A stretch of DNA of 64,000 nt from JAGNDO01 sp963704975. Lineage in GTDB: Bacteria > Chloroflexota > Anaerolineae > Caldilineales > Caldilineaceae. Position 1 is the first letter of the stretch. Each line of letters starts with the position of its first letter. A program made the translations under genes and the position numbers. Where the stretch lies: assembly GCA_963704975.1 (NCBI GenBank), contig CAVPIK010000029.1, positions 1 to 64,000 on the forward strand, in the 5' to 3' direction. Positions 23,298 through 33,171 of the stretch are shown here, in pieces. Under the pieces are notes generated by a model. It saw nothing but the letters and a program-made list of their open reading frames with translations. It did not search any database and was not told the DNA's origin.

Positions 23298-23600
23298 TTA
23301 TCTCCGGATTCGGAAGTCAATCCACCGCTGGGGATCTGGCTGATACGCTGTAATTATTTTAACCAGGGGGCGTGCTGGGTAGCTACACTGTATATGAAGT
23401 GGGCGTTCCTGCGCAGTGAATCCAAGAATCAGACAACTTGGACCATACTTGTCTTCTGGATAGTCTTCGATGATCTCTCCAGTTGTGATGGCTTGACGTA
23501 TTTCTGCAACACGAATACGCCGTCGCAGGGTCTGGTCAACTGCGTGCCGAGAAAATTCAATCTGATCCAGTTCGAATTTGCGAAGAATTTCCTCTATCAT
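23298..23600 (-). CDS. DUF4258 (RelE-like) putative toxin
   Basis: About 100 residues: IEFSRHAVDQTLRRRIRVAEI, EIIEDYPEDKYGPSCLILGF and PLVKIITAYQPDP are the hallmark segments of DUF4258, a BECR/RelE-like toxin family often encoded next to YgiT-type antitoxins. ATG 23600 is used; an in-frame TTG exists at 23615. Its probable antitoxin follows 4 bases downstream. Confidence 0.8.
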   Translation of the reverse strand: MIEEILRKFELDQIEFSRHAVDQTLRRRIRVAEIRQAITTGEIIEDYPEDKYGPSCLILGFTAQERPLHIQCSYPARPLVKIITAYQPDPQRWIDFRIRR

Positions 23601-23611
23601 TGTGAATCTGT

Positions 23612-23845
23612 TCAATTAACGGGTTGATGTAGCTCGTCGCTTTTGGCTGATTGCCAAGTCGAAAAAGCAAGGACTTGAGAGAGATCTTCGGGTTCAAGAT
23701 AGGGGTATGCTGCCAGGATGCGTTCGTTAGTTTGACCGGATGCAATCAGCCCTGCAATGGTGCCAACTGTAACCCGCAGACCTCGAATACACGGCTTGCC
23801 GCCCATGACAGTGGGATCGAAGGTGATTCGGTTCAGATTAGGCAT
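23612..23845 (-). CDS. DUF433-family antitoxin without its usual partner
   Basis: 77 residues: ITFDPTVMGGKPCIRGLRVTVGTI and AAYPYLEPEDLSQVLAFSTW are classical DUF433. The gene that normally follows, a DUF5615 PIN-like toxin, is absent; a DUF4258/YgiT-like pair follows instead. Confidence 0.85.
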   Translation of the reverse strand: MPNLNRITFDPTVMGGKPCIRGLRVTVGTIAGLIASGQTNERILAAYPYLEPEDLSQVLAFSTWQSAKSDELHQPVN

Positions 23846-23937
23846 GGATTTGCCTCCATTCTCTCGAAAAGTACGATGCTAAAACCGTGGCGTTGCGGAT
23901 GAAAAGCGAAGATATTGCTACCATTTCTTTCGAATCG

Positions 23938-24258
23938 TTAGCAAGGTCCGGTCGCATAGATCTCAACAGCCTCGGCCAAAACTCGATCCCGAATACGTTC
24001 TTTCAACCCCTGGCGCGGCACCAAATCGACCGGTTTTTGAAAAAGATCGGTCAGTTCTCGCTGCATCCGTCCAAGGGCCAGAAAACCAATGCGGGCATCC
24101 GGATCGAACTCGACCAAGAGATCAATATCGCTCTCCGGGCTGCTCTTGCCGGTCACTTGGGAGCCAAACATGGCCAAGTTGCGAATACGGTTTGTCTGGC
24201 AATAACGAGCCAGTTCATTTTTGGAAATCGTGAGTGCTGGTTGCTTGACTGTGGTCAT
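23938..24258 (-). CDS. MntA-type minimal nucleotidyltransferase
   Basis: About 106 residues. The nucleotidyltransferase signature GSQVTGKSSPESDIDLLVEF gives the GSxxx-DxD catalytic core. MntA proteins AMPylate and silence HEPN ribonuclease toxins; no HEPN gene is adjacent, so this is an orphan half. ATG 24258 is chosen over an upstream GTG at 24267. Confidence 0.82.
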   Translation of the reverse strand: MTTVKQPALTISKNELARYCQTNRIRNLAMFGSQVTGKSSPESDIDLLVEFDPDARIGFLALGRMQRELTDLFQKPVDLVPRQGLKERIRDRVLAEAVEIYATGPC

Positions 24259-24294
24259 AATCGTCACGCCATTTTAATCAAAATACTTCGCCGT

Positions 24295-24924
24295 CTACCC
24301 CGCCGGCTGCACAATCGACTTCCACGCCACATTGTTGCGCATGACCGCCAACTGCCCGGCCTGTGCCGGGAAAAGCTCGGTCAGCCGGTCGATGATCTCC
24401 ATCAACAAATGGGGGACCAACGGGTTGTTCTGCCCCAGCAGGACCGAGACATAGCCCAGGCGCAGCCCCTTGCCCCCGTTGTTGTGGAAGCGGCGCAACT
24501 CCTCCCCATCCAAGCGGCGGACCGGGGCGCCCACGGTGGCGGCCAGGCCGGGCACCCCCTGGCGCACGTTCCCGGACGCGTCCACCCAGCCCAGGGTGAT
24601 GATGCCGACTAACGTGGCGGTCTCCTGCAAGTAGTCCGGGGCGAAGACCTCCAACTCGTTGCGGGGGCTGAGGCGGGGGCCTAGGGAGCCGAATTCCGGG
24701 TTCATGAGCAGGGTGTTGTAGATCACCCCGACCAGTTGGCCCTGGATTTCGCCCAGGGCATCTTCCAGGGCCACGGAGACAAAGGTGCCAAAGCCGTATT
24801 CATCCGGGCGGGGGGTCACGTCGGATTCGCCGGGGTTGAAGATCTGGCACACATAGTCCACATGGGTGTTGGACTTGGCGATCTTGCCGATGATGGTCTG
24901 TTGGGCGGTCACGTATTTATCCAT
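24295..24924 (-). CDS. HAS-barrel-like protein of unknown function
   Basis: About 209 residues starting MDKYVTAQQTIIGKIAKSN. FGTFVSVALEDALGEIQGQLVGVIYNTLLMNPEFG resembles the HAS-barrel found at the N-terminus of HerA ATPases, and the rest (VGIITLGWVDASGN, NNPLVPHLLMEIIDRL) is unrecognised. No ATPase motif. Same strand as, and 1.2 kb upstream of, herA with only toxin-antitoxin genes between, so it may be a detached partner of HerA; this is inference. Confidence 0.55.
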   Translation of the reverse strand: MDKYVTAQQTIIGKIAKSNTHVDYVCQIFNPGESDVTPRPDEYGFGTFVSVALEDALGEIQGQLVGVIYNTLLMNPEFGSLGPRLSPRNELEVFAPDYLQETATLVGIITLGWVDASGNVRQGVPGLAATVGAPVRRLDGEELRRFHNNGGKGLRLGYVSVLLGQNNPLVPHLLMEIIDRLTELFPAQAGQLAVMRNNVAWKSIVQPAG

Positions 24925-24968
24925 AGCTATATAAAACCAGAACTTGTGTGCGAATGCAAAAATAGGGA

Positions 24969-25031
24969 GGAGGTGTGTGGCGTAGCGTGTGGCATATCCT
25001 GGATATGCCACACGCTACGCCACACACCTCC
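24969..25031. repeat. perfect 31-base inverted repeat
   Basis: Arms 24969-24999 and 25001-25031 are exactly complementary with a single-base centre; the core word is GTGTGGCGTAGCGTGTGG. It lies between the ParB-like repeat gene and the HAS-barrel-like gene and lacks a T run, so it is a cruciform-type element rather than an ordinary terminator. Confidence 0.9.
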
Positions 25032-25092
25032 CAAATATGTCGTCATTATAGGGCTGTCTGGGCGGATGCGCAACCGCCTTGGTTCTGTGAGA

Positions 25093-26604
25093 CTATGTCA
25101 CCGATTCCGCCTCGCTCAACGTACGTTGCCCCTCGGCCCGCAGGCGGCGTGACTCCTCGAATTCGTGGCTGCTCATGCCCACGGGCTTGTCTTCCCCTGC
25201 CATGCGGCCCAGCCCCATGCGCAGCCCCTTGAGGGTGCGGCCCAGCAGATCCTCGCTGTGACTCTGCACAAACGTGACCACCGCTGTCTCCGGTCCCAAG
25301 GGAGCCAGCCCATACTTAGCGGCTAACTCCTCCCGGTGCAGGGCGATCCAGAGATAGAGATCGCTCTCCGTGTGGCGGGGGAACTGTTTGGTCAGTTCCA
25401 ATCGCCGAATCTGAGTGACAACCGGGCAGTAGATGGTATCGTGCCAGCTCATCACCGCCCGCTCCCAGGTCAGGCGGTCCGGGTTGCCCATGCGTTCCAA
25501 CTCCTGGTTGACCAGGAACCAATGCACGCTGATGTGTTGCAGCAGGGTGTCGTACTGGGCCGGGTCGGTCAAAACCAGGGCGCTGTGGGGACGCAGATAG
25601 TTCAGGCCGGTCTCTTCCAAGAAACGCACATGGCGCTCCTTCAGGGCCAGAAACTCCTCTTTGCTCAACCCCAGCAAGGTCTCATCGCCAAAGACCTGGT
25701 GGAGATTGAAGCGCAGATCCTTGATCGCTCGGTTGATGGGCCGGTCGCTGTAGACCGAGGCAAAGGTGGCCACGGTCTGGTCCGGCGGCAGGATGACCAG
25801 ACCAAAGCGGTTGACCAACTCTTCCCGATGTTCGCTCAGCCACAAATAGAGATCCGCCTCCGTGCGGCCGGGGAACTCGGCCAGGAGATCCGCCTCTCGG
25901 ATGGCCTGGCGCATGGGCACGTAGACCGTGTCCACCCAACTGCCCACGGCATTGGGCCAGTCCAGCCGGTCGCTGACCCCTTCCCGGTCCAGATCCTGGT
26001 TGCGCAGATATTGATGCACGTGGATCTGGTTGAGGAAGGTGCCATAGCGGCCCGGCTCGGTCAGGGTCAGATCCAGCTCCGGGCGCAGGTCGGCAAGACC
26101 GGTTTCGGCCAGAAAGTCGGCATATTCGGCTTTGATGATCCAGCGATCCCGCACAAAGTCATCCGTGGTTAGGTCCACGGGCACGGTCATCTCGGTGACA
26201 TAGGCCTCGATGTGGGTGAGACCATTGGCCCGGGCCACGCTGACCCGGTGGTTGCCGTCCTGCACAAAGTAGACCTCGCCGATTTTGTAGAGGTCCACCG
26301 GCGGCCAGCCTTCTTGACCGGTCATGGCGGTCTGCACGCCGGCCCAGCGTTCTTTGCTTATGGCCTCTCGGGGCAAAAACTCTGTGGTGAAGTCTCGATA
26401 GCGCCCCACGCTGCCCACAATTTGATCCAAATGCACATTTTGGGTGCCCATCTCCATGCGCTGGTAGACGTGGAAACGTTGGGTCACTTCTTCGAAGCTG
26501 GCCAAGTCGGTCTTTTCACCGGTCAGCCTGCCCAACAGATCCCGGATCTGGGCGGCTCGGTGTTGACGATCGTAGTTTTCTCGGGCGTAGTGTCCATCAT
26601 TCAT
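25093..26604 (-). CDS. ParB-like domain with two DLYLW repeat units
   Basis: 503 residues from ATG 26604 (GGAGA upstream). The N-terminal ParB-like fold (VGSVGRYRDFTTEFLP, VYFVQDGNHRVSVARANG) matches that of the gene at 18282-20024. Two tandem units of about 130 residues follow, each running from LTEPGRYGTFLNQIHVH or LTDPAQYDTLLQHISVH through a W-x-DT-[VI]-Y-x-P segment to FPGRTEADLYLWLSEHREEL or FPRHTESDLYLWIALHREEL. No UspA domain; it ends in a charged tail. No enzyme motif seen. Monocistronic or first in the minus-strand run. Confidence 0.7.
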   Translation of the reverse strand: MNDGHYARENYDRQHRAAQIRDLLGRLTGEKTDLASFEEVTQRFHVYQRMEMGTQNVHLDQIVGSVGRYRDFTTEFLPREAISKERWAGVQTAMTGQEGWPPVDLYKIGEVYFVQDGNHRVSVARANGLTHIEAYVTEMTVPVDLTTDDFVRDRWIIKAEYADFLAETGLADLRPELDLTLTEPGRYGTFLNQIHVHQYLRNQDLDREGVSDRLDWPNAVGSWVDTVYVPMRQAIREADLLAEFPGRTEADLYLWLSEHREELVNRFGLVILPPDQTVATFASVYSDRPINRAIKDLRFNLHQVFGDETLLGLSKEEFLALKERHVRFLEETGLNYLRPHSALVLTDPAQYDTLLQHISVHWFLVNQELERMGNPDRLTWERAVMSWHDTIYCPVVTQIRRLELTKQFPRHTESDLYLWIALHREELAAKYGLAPLGPETAVVTFVQSHSEDLLGRTLKGLRMGLGRMAGEDKPVGMSSHEFEESRRLRAEGQRTLSEAESVT

Positions 26605-26892
26605 TGCAATTTCTCCAGTTTGGCACATGGCGCACAGCACACCCACCACCTCACCGGAAAGACCGCAACAGAGGCGGGGCTATCCAGGGGGTGCTTGGGG
26701 ATGGGGGTGGACGGGTCGGTTCGAGCAAGCGTCACTGCGCATCGGCCAAAATTCCATACATCTCAATGTCCAGGCCATCGTGGCCCGGATCCTATAGCGT
26801 TTCGTACAAGCTCCATCTTCCGCCCAAACGGCCCTTTTGTCAACCCACTTTGCGTTAACATTTGCTTAGTATTTGTTGTGCAAAGTGAACAA

Positions 26893-26992
26893 ATAGGCCA
26901 CAGATTAGACGGATCGAACGGATTCAAACGGATCTATCAAGAAAAATCCGTTTGAATCCGTTCGAATCCGTTCAATCTGTGGCCTATTTTTG
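26893..26992. repeat. R3 palindrome of ATCCGT words
   Basis: Outer ends AATAGGCCACAGATT ... AATCTGTGGCCTATTTT, with arms of ACGGATC/GATCCGT-type words around an AT-rich centre. It lies at the 3' end of the surface-protein gene, whose last codons fall in the repeat. The rest of the 26605-26983 gap holds nothing recognisable. Confidence 0.85.
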
Positions 26993-29900
26993 AATCCGCA
27001 CCAGATCCGACTCGTAGCGCACCAGGATGCGGTAGCCGTCGTTCCACGGCGCGGCGGAGGCGAATTGGCTGACGATGCCCGTGACTTGCCACACTTCGCC
27101 CAGGTTGACATAGGGCCGCCGCCAGGGCAGGCTACTGCGCACGGTCACCCGCACGGACTCGGTTTCCCGATCAGCGTCGGCGTCTGCGGCCAGATAGAGG
27201 CTGTCCCACCCATAGCCGGTGATGACGCCGCGCAGGGTGACCAGGCGGCTTTCCAAGGCTTCGCCGATCTCCGCGGGCTGGACGGGCAAGGGGACCAGGG
27301 GATCTCCCGGCCCCATGCGCCAGATCTGCTCTGGGCTGTCCAGGATTAGCTCCAACTCGCCCCGAAAGGAGTCCAGGCGGCCCTCGATGTCCACCCAATC
27401 GCCTTCGGCCAGGGGCGGATAGTCGCCCCGGCGCAGGTAGACTTGGACGCCCAGCCCGCCCACGGTCGACCCGGCATGCGGGCTCGGCCACGTAGATGCT
27501 GGCGTTGTACAGTCCTGGCGGTGCGATGACTTGGGCACGAAAGCGCACGGTGGCATCCAGCCCGGCCAGTTTGGCTGCGGCCAGTGAGCCGGGGGGACCG
27601 GAGACTTGGCCGTAATTTTCGGGCAGCCGGGTGGGGCCGGGCGTGGGGGTGATGGTCGGCGTGGGCACGGGCGTGGGCGGGGTGCTGGGGATGATGAGGG
27701 GCGCGGTGACGGCGAAGTCTCCGTCCGGCTGGGTGGCGACCACGTAGTAGACCCCGGCGGCCAGGGGGACCGTGGGCGACCAGCGCCCGTCCGGGGTGGG
27801 GAGGTCTTGGGTGACAAGGGGGCGGTCGTTGCGCCACAGGGTCATGCCCGCGGGTTGGCCGGCCAGGTCGCCGTAGGCAATGTGAAAGGTCAGCGGCCCG
27901 CTCAACCGCTCCACCGGGGGCAGGACTGTGCCCATCCAGCTGTCGCCGTGCGCAGGGTGAGCCAGAGACCGGGCCGGTTGGTCAGCCAGCCCCGGCGGGC
28001 GGCCAGGGCGTGGAGGATGCCGGCCTCGTCCGCCTGGGTGACGGCCAAGCCCGCTGAAACGGGGCGCCGGGTCCACCTCGCCGGGCAGGGCCGGGTTGCT
28101 GTTGCCCGCGGGCAGCCACGCCACGCCGGACGCCGCCCACAGCCGGGCCAAGGCCGTCCACCCCCCGGACGCGGCCACATCGTCGCCGGGGATGGCGACG
28201 ACCACGGGATCTGCGGGCGGGTCGGCGGTGAGCCATTGGATCACGCCCTCGATCTCGGACGTGGGCCAGCAGCCCGGCTGGGTCCAAATTGGCGCGCTGG
28301 GGGGCGGCGTAGACGACTGCGGCAGCCCCGGGACTCTCCCCCCAGCCCCACGCCTCCACCACCACGGAACCCTCGCTGCGGGGCGAGAATGACAGAAATT
28401 CAGCGCGTTCCGTTCCCGTTTTTTCTAAAATTGGATCTGCAAACGCCACGAAATCCAGGCCTTGGGCATAGGCCGCGGCCAGCAGATAGCCCGGCGGCGC
28501 GGTGCCGTCCGGCGAGAAATTGCTGCGGGCGGCGAGGCTGCCCCACACGGCGCGCAGATTGTCGTCCAGCATGGGGGAGGTGTGGGGCGAGGCGGCGGGG
28601 GTGGGCAGGGGGGCGAAGGGGTCGGGCGGGGCGAAGAGGTAGCGGTGGCGGCCATCGGGCTGGGCGGGGAAGTCGGGGCCGTTGGTCACTCGGTGCAGAC
28701 CGGCATCGCTGGGCGGGCGCAGGTCGCCGGAGAGACCCAGGGCGGCGTAGTCGCCGTTGGCATAGGCCACGGCATCGGCCAGCAGCCCGGCGGGGGTGAG
28801 GAGCAGCACCTCGTCGCCGCTGTCGTTGAGGGCCAGGCTGCCCGATGCCAGATCCGTGCGCCGGGCCAGGACGGGGATGTCCGGGTCCGTGGCCTGGATC
28901 TGGGCGTCCGGCGGGCGGCCCCAGCGGGTGCGGAAGGCTGCGCCGTTGCGGGCGATGACGAAGCGGGCGTCCGGGGCCAAGGTTGCGCCGTCGGGCAGGG
29001 CGTGCATCCCCTCGCCGTCGCCGGGGAACTCGGCGTCGCCCACGACCCAGCCGCTCAGATCCAGGGGGGTGTCGCCCCGATTGTGCAGGATGATGAACTC
29101 GTTGTCCGCGCTGCGGAAGAAGATTTCGTCAAAGATTAGCAGGCTGGGCGCGTTGACCGGCTGCCAGCGGGACGGAGGCGTGCGGGTCGGCGTGGGCGTG
29201 GGGCTGGCGTCCGGCGGCGCGCACATAGGGCTGGCCGGGGCTGCCCCGATCCCCGGCGGAACCGGGCCAAATGGTCTGGGCCGTGCGCCATGCCGCCGGG
29301 TCGGTGAAGTCTGCCCACTCCAAACTGGCCCCATTTGTGACCGAAAGACCGCCGTCGCCCCAGGCCACCCGGTTCACCAGTGTGCCGTTGGGGGCCAAGA
29401 GCAGCAACTCGTCCGCGGTGTTGGCCAGTTGCAGCCCGCCGCCGATCACATAGTCCGCCGTCACCCCGCCGTTGGTCGCCGGGTCGCCGTTGCGGGCCAA
29501 AATCACATAGCCGCCGGTTGGCACGGGCAGGTCGGCGGCGATCACATGGCGGTCCGTGCCCTCGTCGGCCAGAATCCACCCCTGCAAATTGGCCGGGTCC
29601 GGGCCGGGGTTGTGGATCTCGATCCACTCCCCATCGCTGTCCGCCACCGCACTGGGATTGGCCAGAAATTCGCTGATCACCAGCCAGGGCGGGTCACCGG
29701 GCAAGGTTGGCGTGGGGGTTGAGGTTGGGGTCTGCGTCGGGGTTGGGCTGGGGGTTGATGTTGAAGAAGAAGTGGGCGTCAGGGTCGGGGAGACGGTAGG
29801 GTCACCGGGCCGGGTCGGGGTGGGGGACGTGGGGGCGGTCGGGGAAGGGGTAGCCGATGGGGTCGTGCTTGGGGACGGACTTGGGCTGGGTGAGGGGGTC

Positions 29901-30529
29901 GGCGTATTCGTGGCTGGCGTGGACCCGGCAAAGGGCTGGCCGGGGCTGCCCAAATCCCCAGCGGAGCCGGGCCAGGGGGTGGTGGCCGTGGCCCAAGTGG
30001 CACCCGTTGCCTGGCTGACTTTGCTGGCCCGTGTGCCCAAATCTGTGCGCTCCAAACTGGCCCCGTTGGGCACGGACAGGGTGGTGCCATCGCCCCACAG
30101 CACCCGGTCCACCTCGGTGCCGTCCGGGTCCAAGAGCAGCAGTTCGTCCGTGGTGTTGGCCAGTTGGATTGCCCCGCCATAGACATAGGCCGGGGTGACC
30201 CCACCGTTGGCCGTCGCATCACCGTTGCGGGCCAGCACCACGTATCCGCCCGCCGCAATCGTCACGTCCGTTGCGATGATGTGGCGGTCCGAGTCCAGAT
30301 CGGCCACGGTCCACCCCAGCAGGTTGACCGCGTCCGGGCCGGGGTTGTGGATCTCGATCCACTCTCCCGCGGTGTCACCCACCGCCGCCGGGTTGGCCAG
30401 AAATTCGCTGATCACCGGGCTGGCCCCGGCCAGTTGGAGCGGGGTGCGTTCTTGGGCGGTCAAGGATGGGGAGAGCGCAAGAAGGATCAGAATTGACAGC
30501 GAAGCGGTCACAAATCGAGGTAGGGGCAT
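26984..30529 (-). CDS. secreted protein: three lamin-tail domains, PHP-like domain, OB-fold, frameshifted
   Basis: A signal peptide (MPLPRFVTASLSILILLALS ... LTAQ) is followed by two lamin-tail domains with near-identical cores (SPVISEFLANPAAVGDTAGE and WLVISEFLANPSAVADSDGE) joined by a Thr/Pro/Ser linker. A third LTD (IFDEIFFRSADNEFIILHN) comes next, then a PHP-like domain (RSNFSPDGTAPPGYLLAAAY, GLDFVAFADP) whose metal histidines are missing, and a C-terminal OB-fold nucleic-acid-binding-like domain (DWVDIEGRLDSFRGELEL, YVNLGEVWQVTGIVSQF). Frame breaks near 29215, 28270, 28040, 27935 and 27475. About 1180 residues if joined; reading it as one gene assumes those breaks are errors. Probably surface or secreted; function unknown. 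Confidence 0.65.
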
Positions 30530-30541
30530 AGGTCAACTCCA

Positions 30542-30590
30542 TTTGATTGGATAAGATACCGAGAGCAGGTCTCTATCTTATCCAATCAAA
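30542..30590. promoter_or_regulatory. hairpin in the leader of the lamin-tail gene
   Basis: Sixteen-base perfect arms (TTTGATTGGATAAGAT and complement) enclose a loop with an inner GAGA/TCTC pair, immediately upstream of the GGAG site of the lamin-tail gene. It could be a leader hairpin or the terminator of the upstream Ig-like gene. Confidence 0.5.
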
Positions 30591-30628
30591 CGGAGCGGCG
30601 GTATGCGCGGTTGTGCGTATTTTTTGGA

Positions 30629-33055
30629 CTATCCCCCCAACGGCACGTAATAGATCACCACCTGCACGGCGGATTCGCTGATCACCCTGCCATCCGCACC
30701 CAAGATGCGGGCCTGGACATAGGCTGGGCCTTCGGCCTGGGCAGTGGAGGGTTGCCAACGCCAGCGCCCAGAGGCGTCCGCGGTGACGGTGGCGGCGGGC
30801 GCGCCGTTGACCACGATCACCACGTCCTGACCGGGCTGGGCCACGCCGGACAGGGCAAAGCGGGCCGTGTCCACCCGGGCCGGGATCGGGTCCAGGGCCG
30901 GGGCGGGGAGGGTGGGGGTTTGGTCGGTGACGGTCAAGATCAGGGGGCCGACTTCATCCCCTCGGTCATCCTGCACCACCAGCCAGTGCTCGCCCACGGC
31001 CAAGGCGGTGGGGGGCAGGGCGTACCAGTTGCCTTGGGTGTCGGCCTGGGCTGTGGCCACCACCTGGTCGTTGATGCGCACGCTCACCTGTGCGCCGGGG
31101 GCGGCCAGGCCATAGATGGGGGGCAGTCGGTTGGCCAACAGGCCCGGTGCGGGGGCAATCACCTGCAATCCCGTGGCCAAGGCCCCAGAGAGACCGGCCC
31201 CTTCGGGGATCAGCACGGTCAGATCGTCCCTGGCTGTGATGGTGGCGCCCACGACCTGCACTGTGGCCTTTGTCACCCCAGGGGCCAAGGGGAAGACGGG
31301 GACGAAGGTCCAGCGTCCATCTGCCCCGGCGCTGACATAGCCCTGTTGCGTATTGCCCGCGCCATCCACGGTCTGCACCCACAACAGCCGGTTCGGCTCG
31401 GCCTGGCCGGAGAAACGGGGGAAGCGCGTGCCCACGGTGATCGGGGCGGGGCTCCCTGGCGTCTGGGTCGCTGTCTCAGCCGGTATCTCAGACACTACCT
31501 CCGGTATTATCGGGCGGGTGGGCGTGGGGCCGACTGCTTGGGCCGCCATGCCCGCCTCGATCACCTCAAAGTCCACCGGCGCGGATCGCCCGGACTCTTC
31601 CCCAGCCGGATCCAGGGCCACGGCCACCACCTGATAACGGCCCGGCGGCAAGATTTCGCCCAGCTCCACGGCCCAGCGACCATCGTTGGCCACCCAAACT
31701 TGGGCCGAGGGCAGGTCGGGAAGCGATTCCGGCCCAGCCAGGAAATCCAGGCGGAGACGGCTGGCCGCCAAGGCGGTGCCCGCAAAATTCAGAGGGGCTT
31801 GGGCCACCGCGCTGTTCATGCCGGGGGCCAAAATGACCGGCAGATCCTGGGCAGGACGCACACCGGGGGCCAGGACTTGGACAGAGATGGGGCCGACCTG
31901 GGCCCCAGGTTGACCGGTTTGGTCAACTTGGCGCACAAATAACTCATAACGTCCCCAGGCCAAGGGGGAGGCGAGGGGGAGTTGCCAGCGCCCGGCGCTG
32001 TCCGCCACGGTCGTGCCCAGGGGCATCTCCGCCACGGCCTGGGGATCGATGACCGATTCGCCGGGGGGATAGTAGCGGGCACTCACCTCAACCGACTGAT
32101 TGGCCTGCCCCGTGCCGGTGAGCTGCCCAATGGTTTTGTCCGCCACTTGGCTGCCCGGCCCCAGGGTGTCCAATCCCAAAACGAAGGGCAAGATTGGTTC
32201 GGTGGTTGGATTGGTGGTTGGTTTTGCAATAGGGGGAGCAGTGACTTCAGCAATTGCCGAGGGAGGGGGCTGAATTGTGGGTTGTTCCGTGGGGATGGCT
32301 GTGGGCAGAGAAGCCACCGCTGTGGCGGTGACGTCCACGGTGAGGAGGCCAGGCAGCACGACCTCGATGGAATCGCTTTCGGCCAGCACCGCACCGGTGG
32401 GATCTTGGGCCACCAGCATCACATAAAAGGGATTGGTGGCGGGGCGCGAGCTTTGCAGTTGCCAGTGGGCATCCCGATCTGCCTGGGCCTGGCCCAAGGG
32501 CGTGCGCTGGTCCCCGTCAACTGCAAGCACAGAGACCATCACCCCGGGCGGGGCTTGGCCAGAGAGAAGCAGCATCGACCCATTTTGGGAGAGATCAGCG
32601 CTTTCCAAGCGCAGGGGCAGCCGGGGCGACGAGAGAGCCACCACGGGGACCACCACACTGGCATCCACCGGCTGCCCGGTCAGCGGGGAAAGGGTCACGG
32701 CTTGCAGGCGGTAGGCCCCGGCTGCCCAGGTGGAGCCGGTTTCCAGGGTCCAACGGCCATCCGCCTGGGTGAGGGTGCGGCCAAGCTCGCCCAACTGGGC
32801 GTCCATCACCGCCACAGGACTGTTGGCCGGGGCCGTGCCGCGGAAAACTTGGGCGGCGGTCACATCCAAACTTCCCGGTTGGGGGTCGGTCAGGGTGATG
32901 GGCACGGGCGTGGGCAAGCCGGGCAGTTGGCTTGTGGGTGGGGTCTTCAGCAGCCAGAAAAAAAGCACGCCGAACAGAAGCAGGGCTGCACCGATCTTCC
33001 ATCGGTCCAGGCCCCAATCATAATATGGTGGCCGCTGAAAAGGATTTTGGGTCAT
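30629..33055 (-). CDS. membrane-anchored Ig-like repeat protein
   Basis: About 808 residues, intact. A short cytoplasmic N-terminus (MTQNPFQRPPYYDWGLDRW), one transmembrane segment (IGAALLLFGVLFFWLL), then at least six beta-sandwich repeats of the bacterial Ig-like type, each with a G-x-A-x-P-G or GQAPPG start and a DGRWT/GRWQL strand. Pro/Thr linkers separate them. No enzymatic motif. Likely a cell-surface adhesin or envelope scaffold. Start at ATG 33055; TTG 33073 is possible. Same strand as the lamin-tail gene and possibly co-transcribed with it. Confidence 0.72.
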   Translation of the reverse strand: MTQNPFQRPPYYDWGLDRWKIGAALLLFGVLFFWLLKTPPTSQLPGLPTPVPITLTDPQPGSLDVTAAQVFRGTAPANSPVAVMDAQLGELGRTLTQADGRWTLETGSTWAAGAYRLQAVTLSPLTGQPVDASVVVPVVALSSPRLPLRLESADLSQNGSMLLLSGQAPPGVMVSVLAVDGDQRTPLGQAQADRDAHWQLQSSRPATNPFYVMLVAQDPTGAVLAESDSIEVVLPGLLTVDVTATAVASLPTAIPTEQPTIQPPPSAIAEVTAPPIAKPTTNPTTEPILPFVLGLDTLGPGSQVADKTIGQLTGTGQANQSVEVSARYYPPGESVIDPQAVAEMPLGTTVADSAGRWQLPLASPLAWGRYELFVRQVDQTGQPGAQVGPISVQVLAPGVRPAQDLPVILAPGMNSAVAQAPLNFAGTALAASRLRLDFLAGPESLPDLPSAQVWVANDGRWAVELGEILPPGRYQVVAVALDPAGEESGRSAPVDFEVIEAGMAAQAVGPTPTRPIIPEVVSEIPAETATQTPGSPAPITVGTRFPRFSGQAEPNRLLWVQTVDGAGNTQQGYVSAGADGRWTFVPVFPLAPGVTKATVQVVGATITARDDLTVLIPEGAGLSGALATGLQVIAPAPGLLANRLPPIYGLAAPGAQVSVRINDQVVATAQADTQGNWYALPPTALAVGEHWLVVQDDRGDEVGPLILTVTDQTPTLPAPALDPIPARVDTARFALSGVAQPGQDVVIVVNGAPAATVTADASGRWRWQPSTAQAEGPAYVQARILGADGRVISESAVQVVIYYVPLGG

Positions 33056-33077
33056 AGTGAAAGTGTGGGCCAATGGA

Positions 33078-33130
33078 TAGGGCGGGTTTCTTATCCACGG
33101 GCAACGAAAGTGAACAAGAAACCCGCCCTA
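33078..33130. terminator. hairpin after the HhH repeat-protein gene
   Basis: Fifteen-base arms (33078-33092 and 33116-33130, core GGGCGGGTTTC) with a 23-base loop, located between the stop of the HhH protein and the start of the Ig-like gene. Confidence 0.55.
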
Positions 33131-33171
33131 CGCAAAGCGAGAAGTGAACGGTTACATCTGAGCAAATCGGA

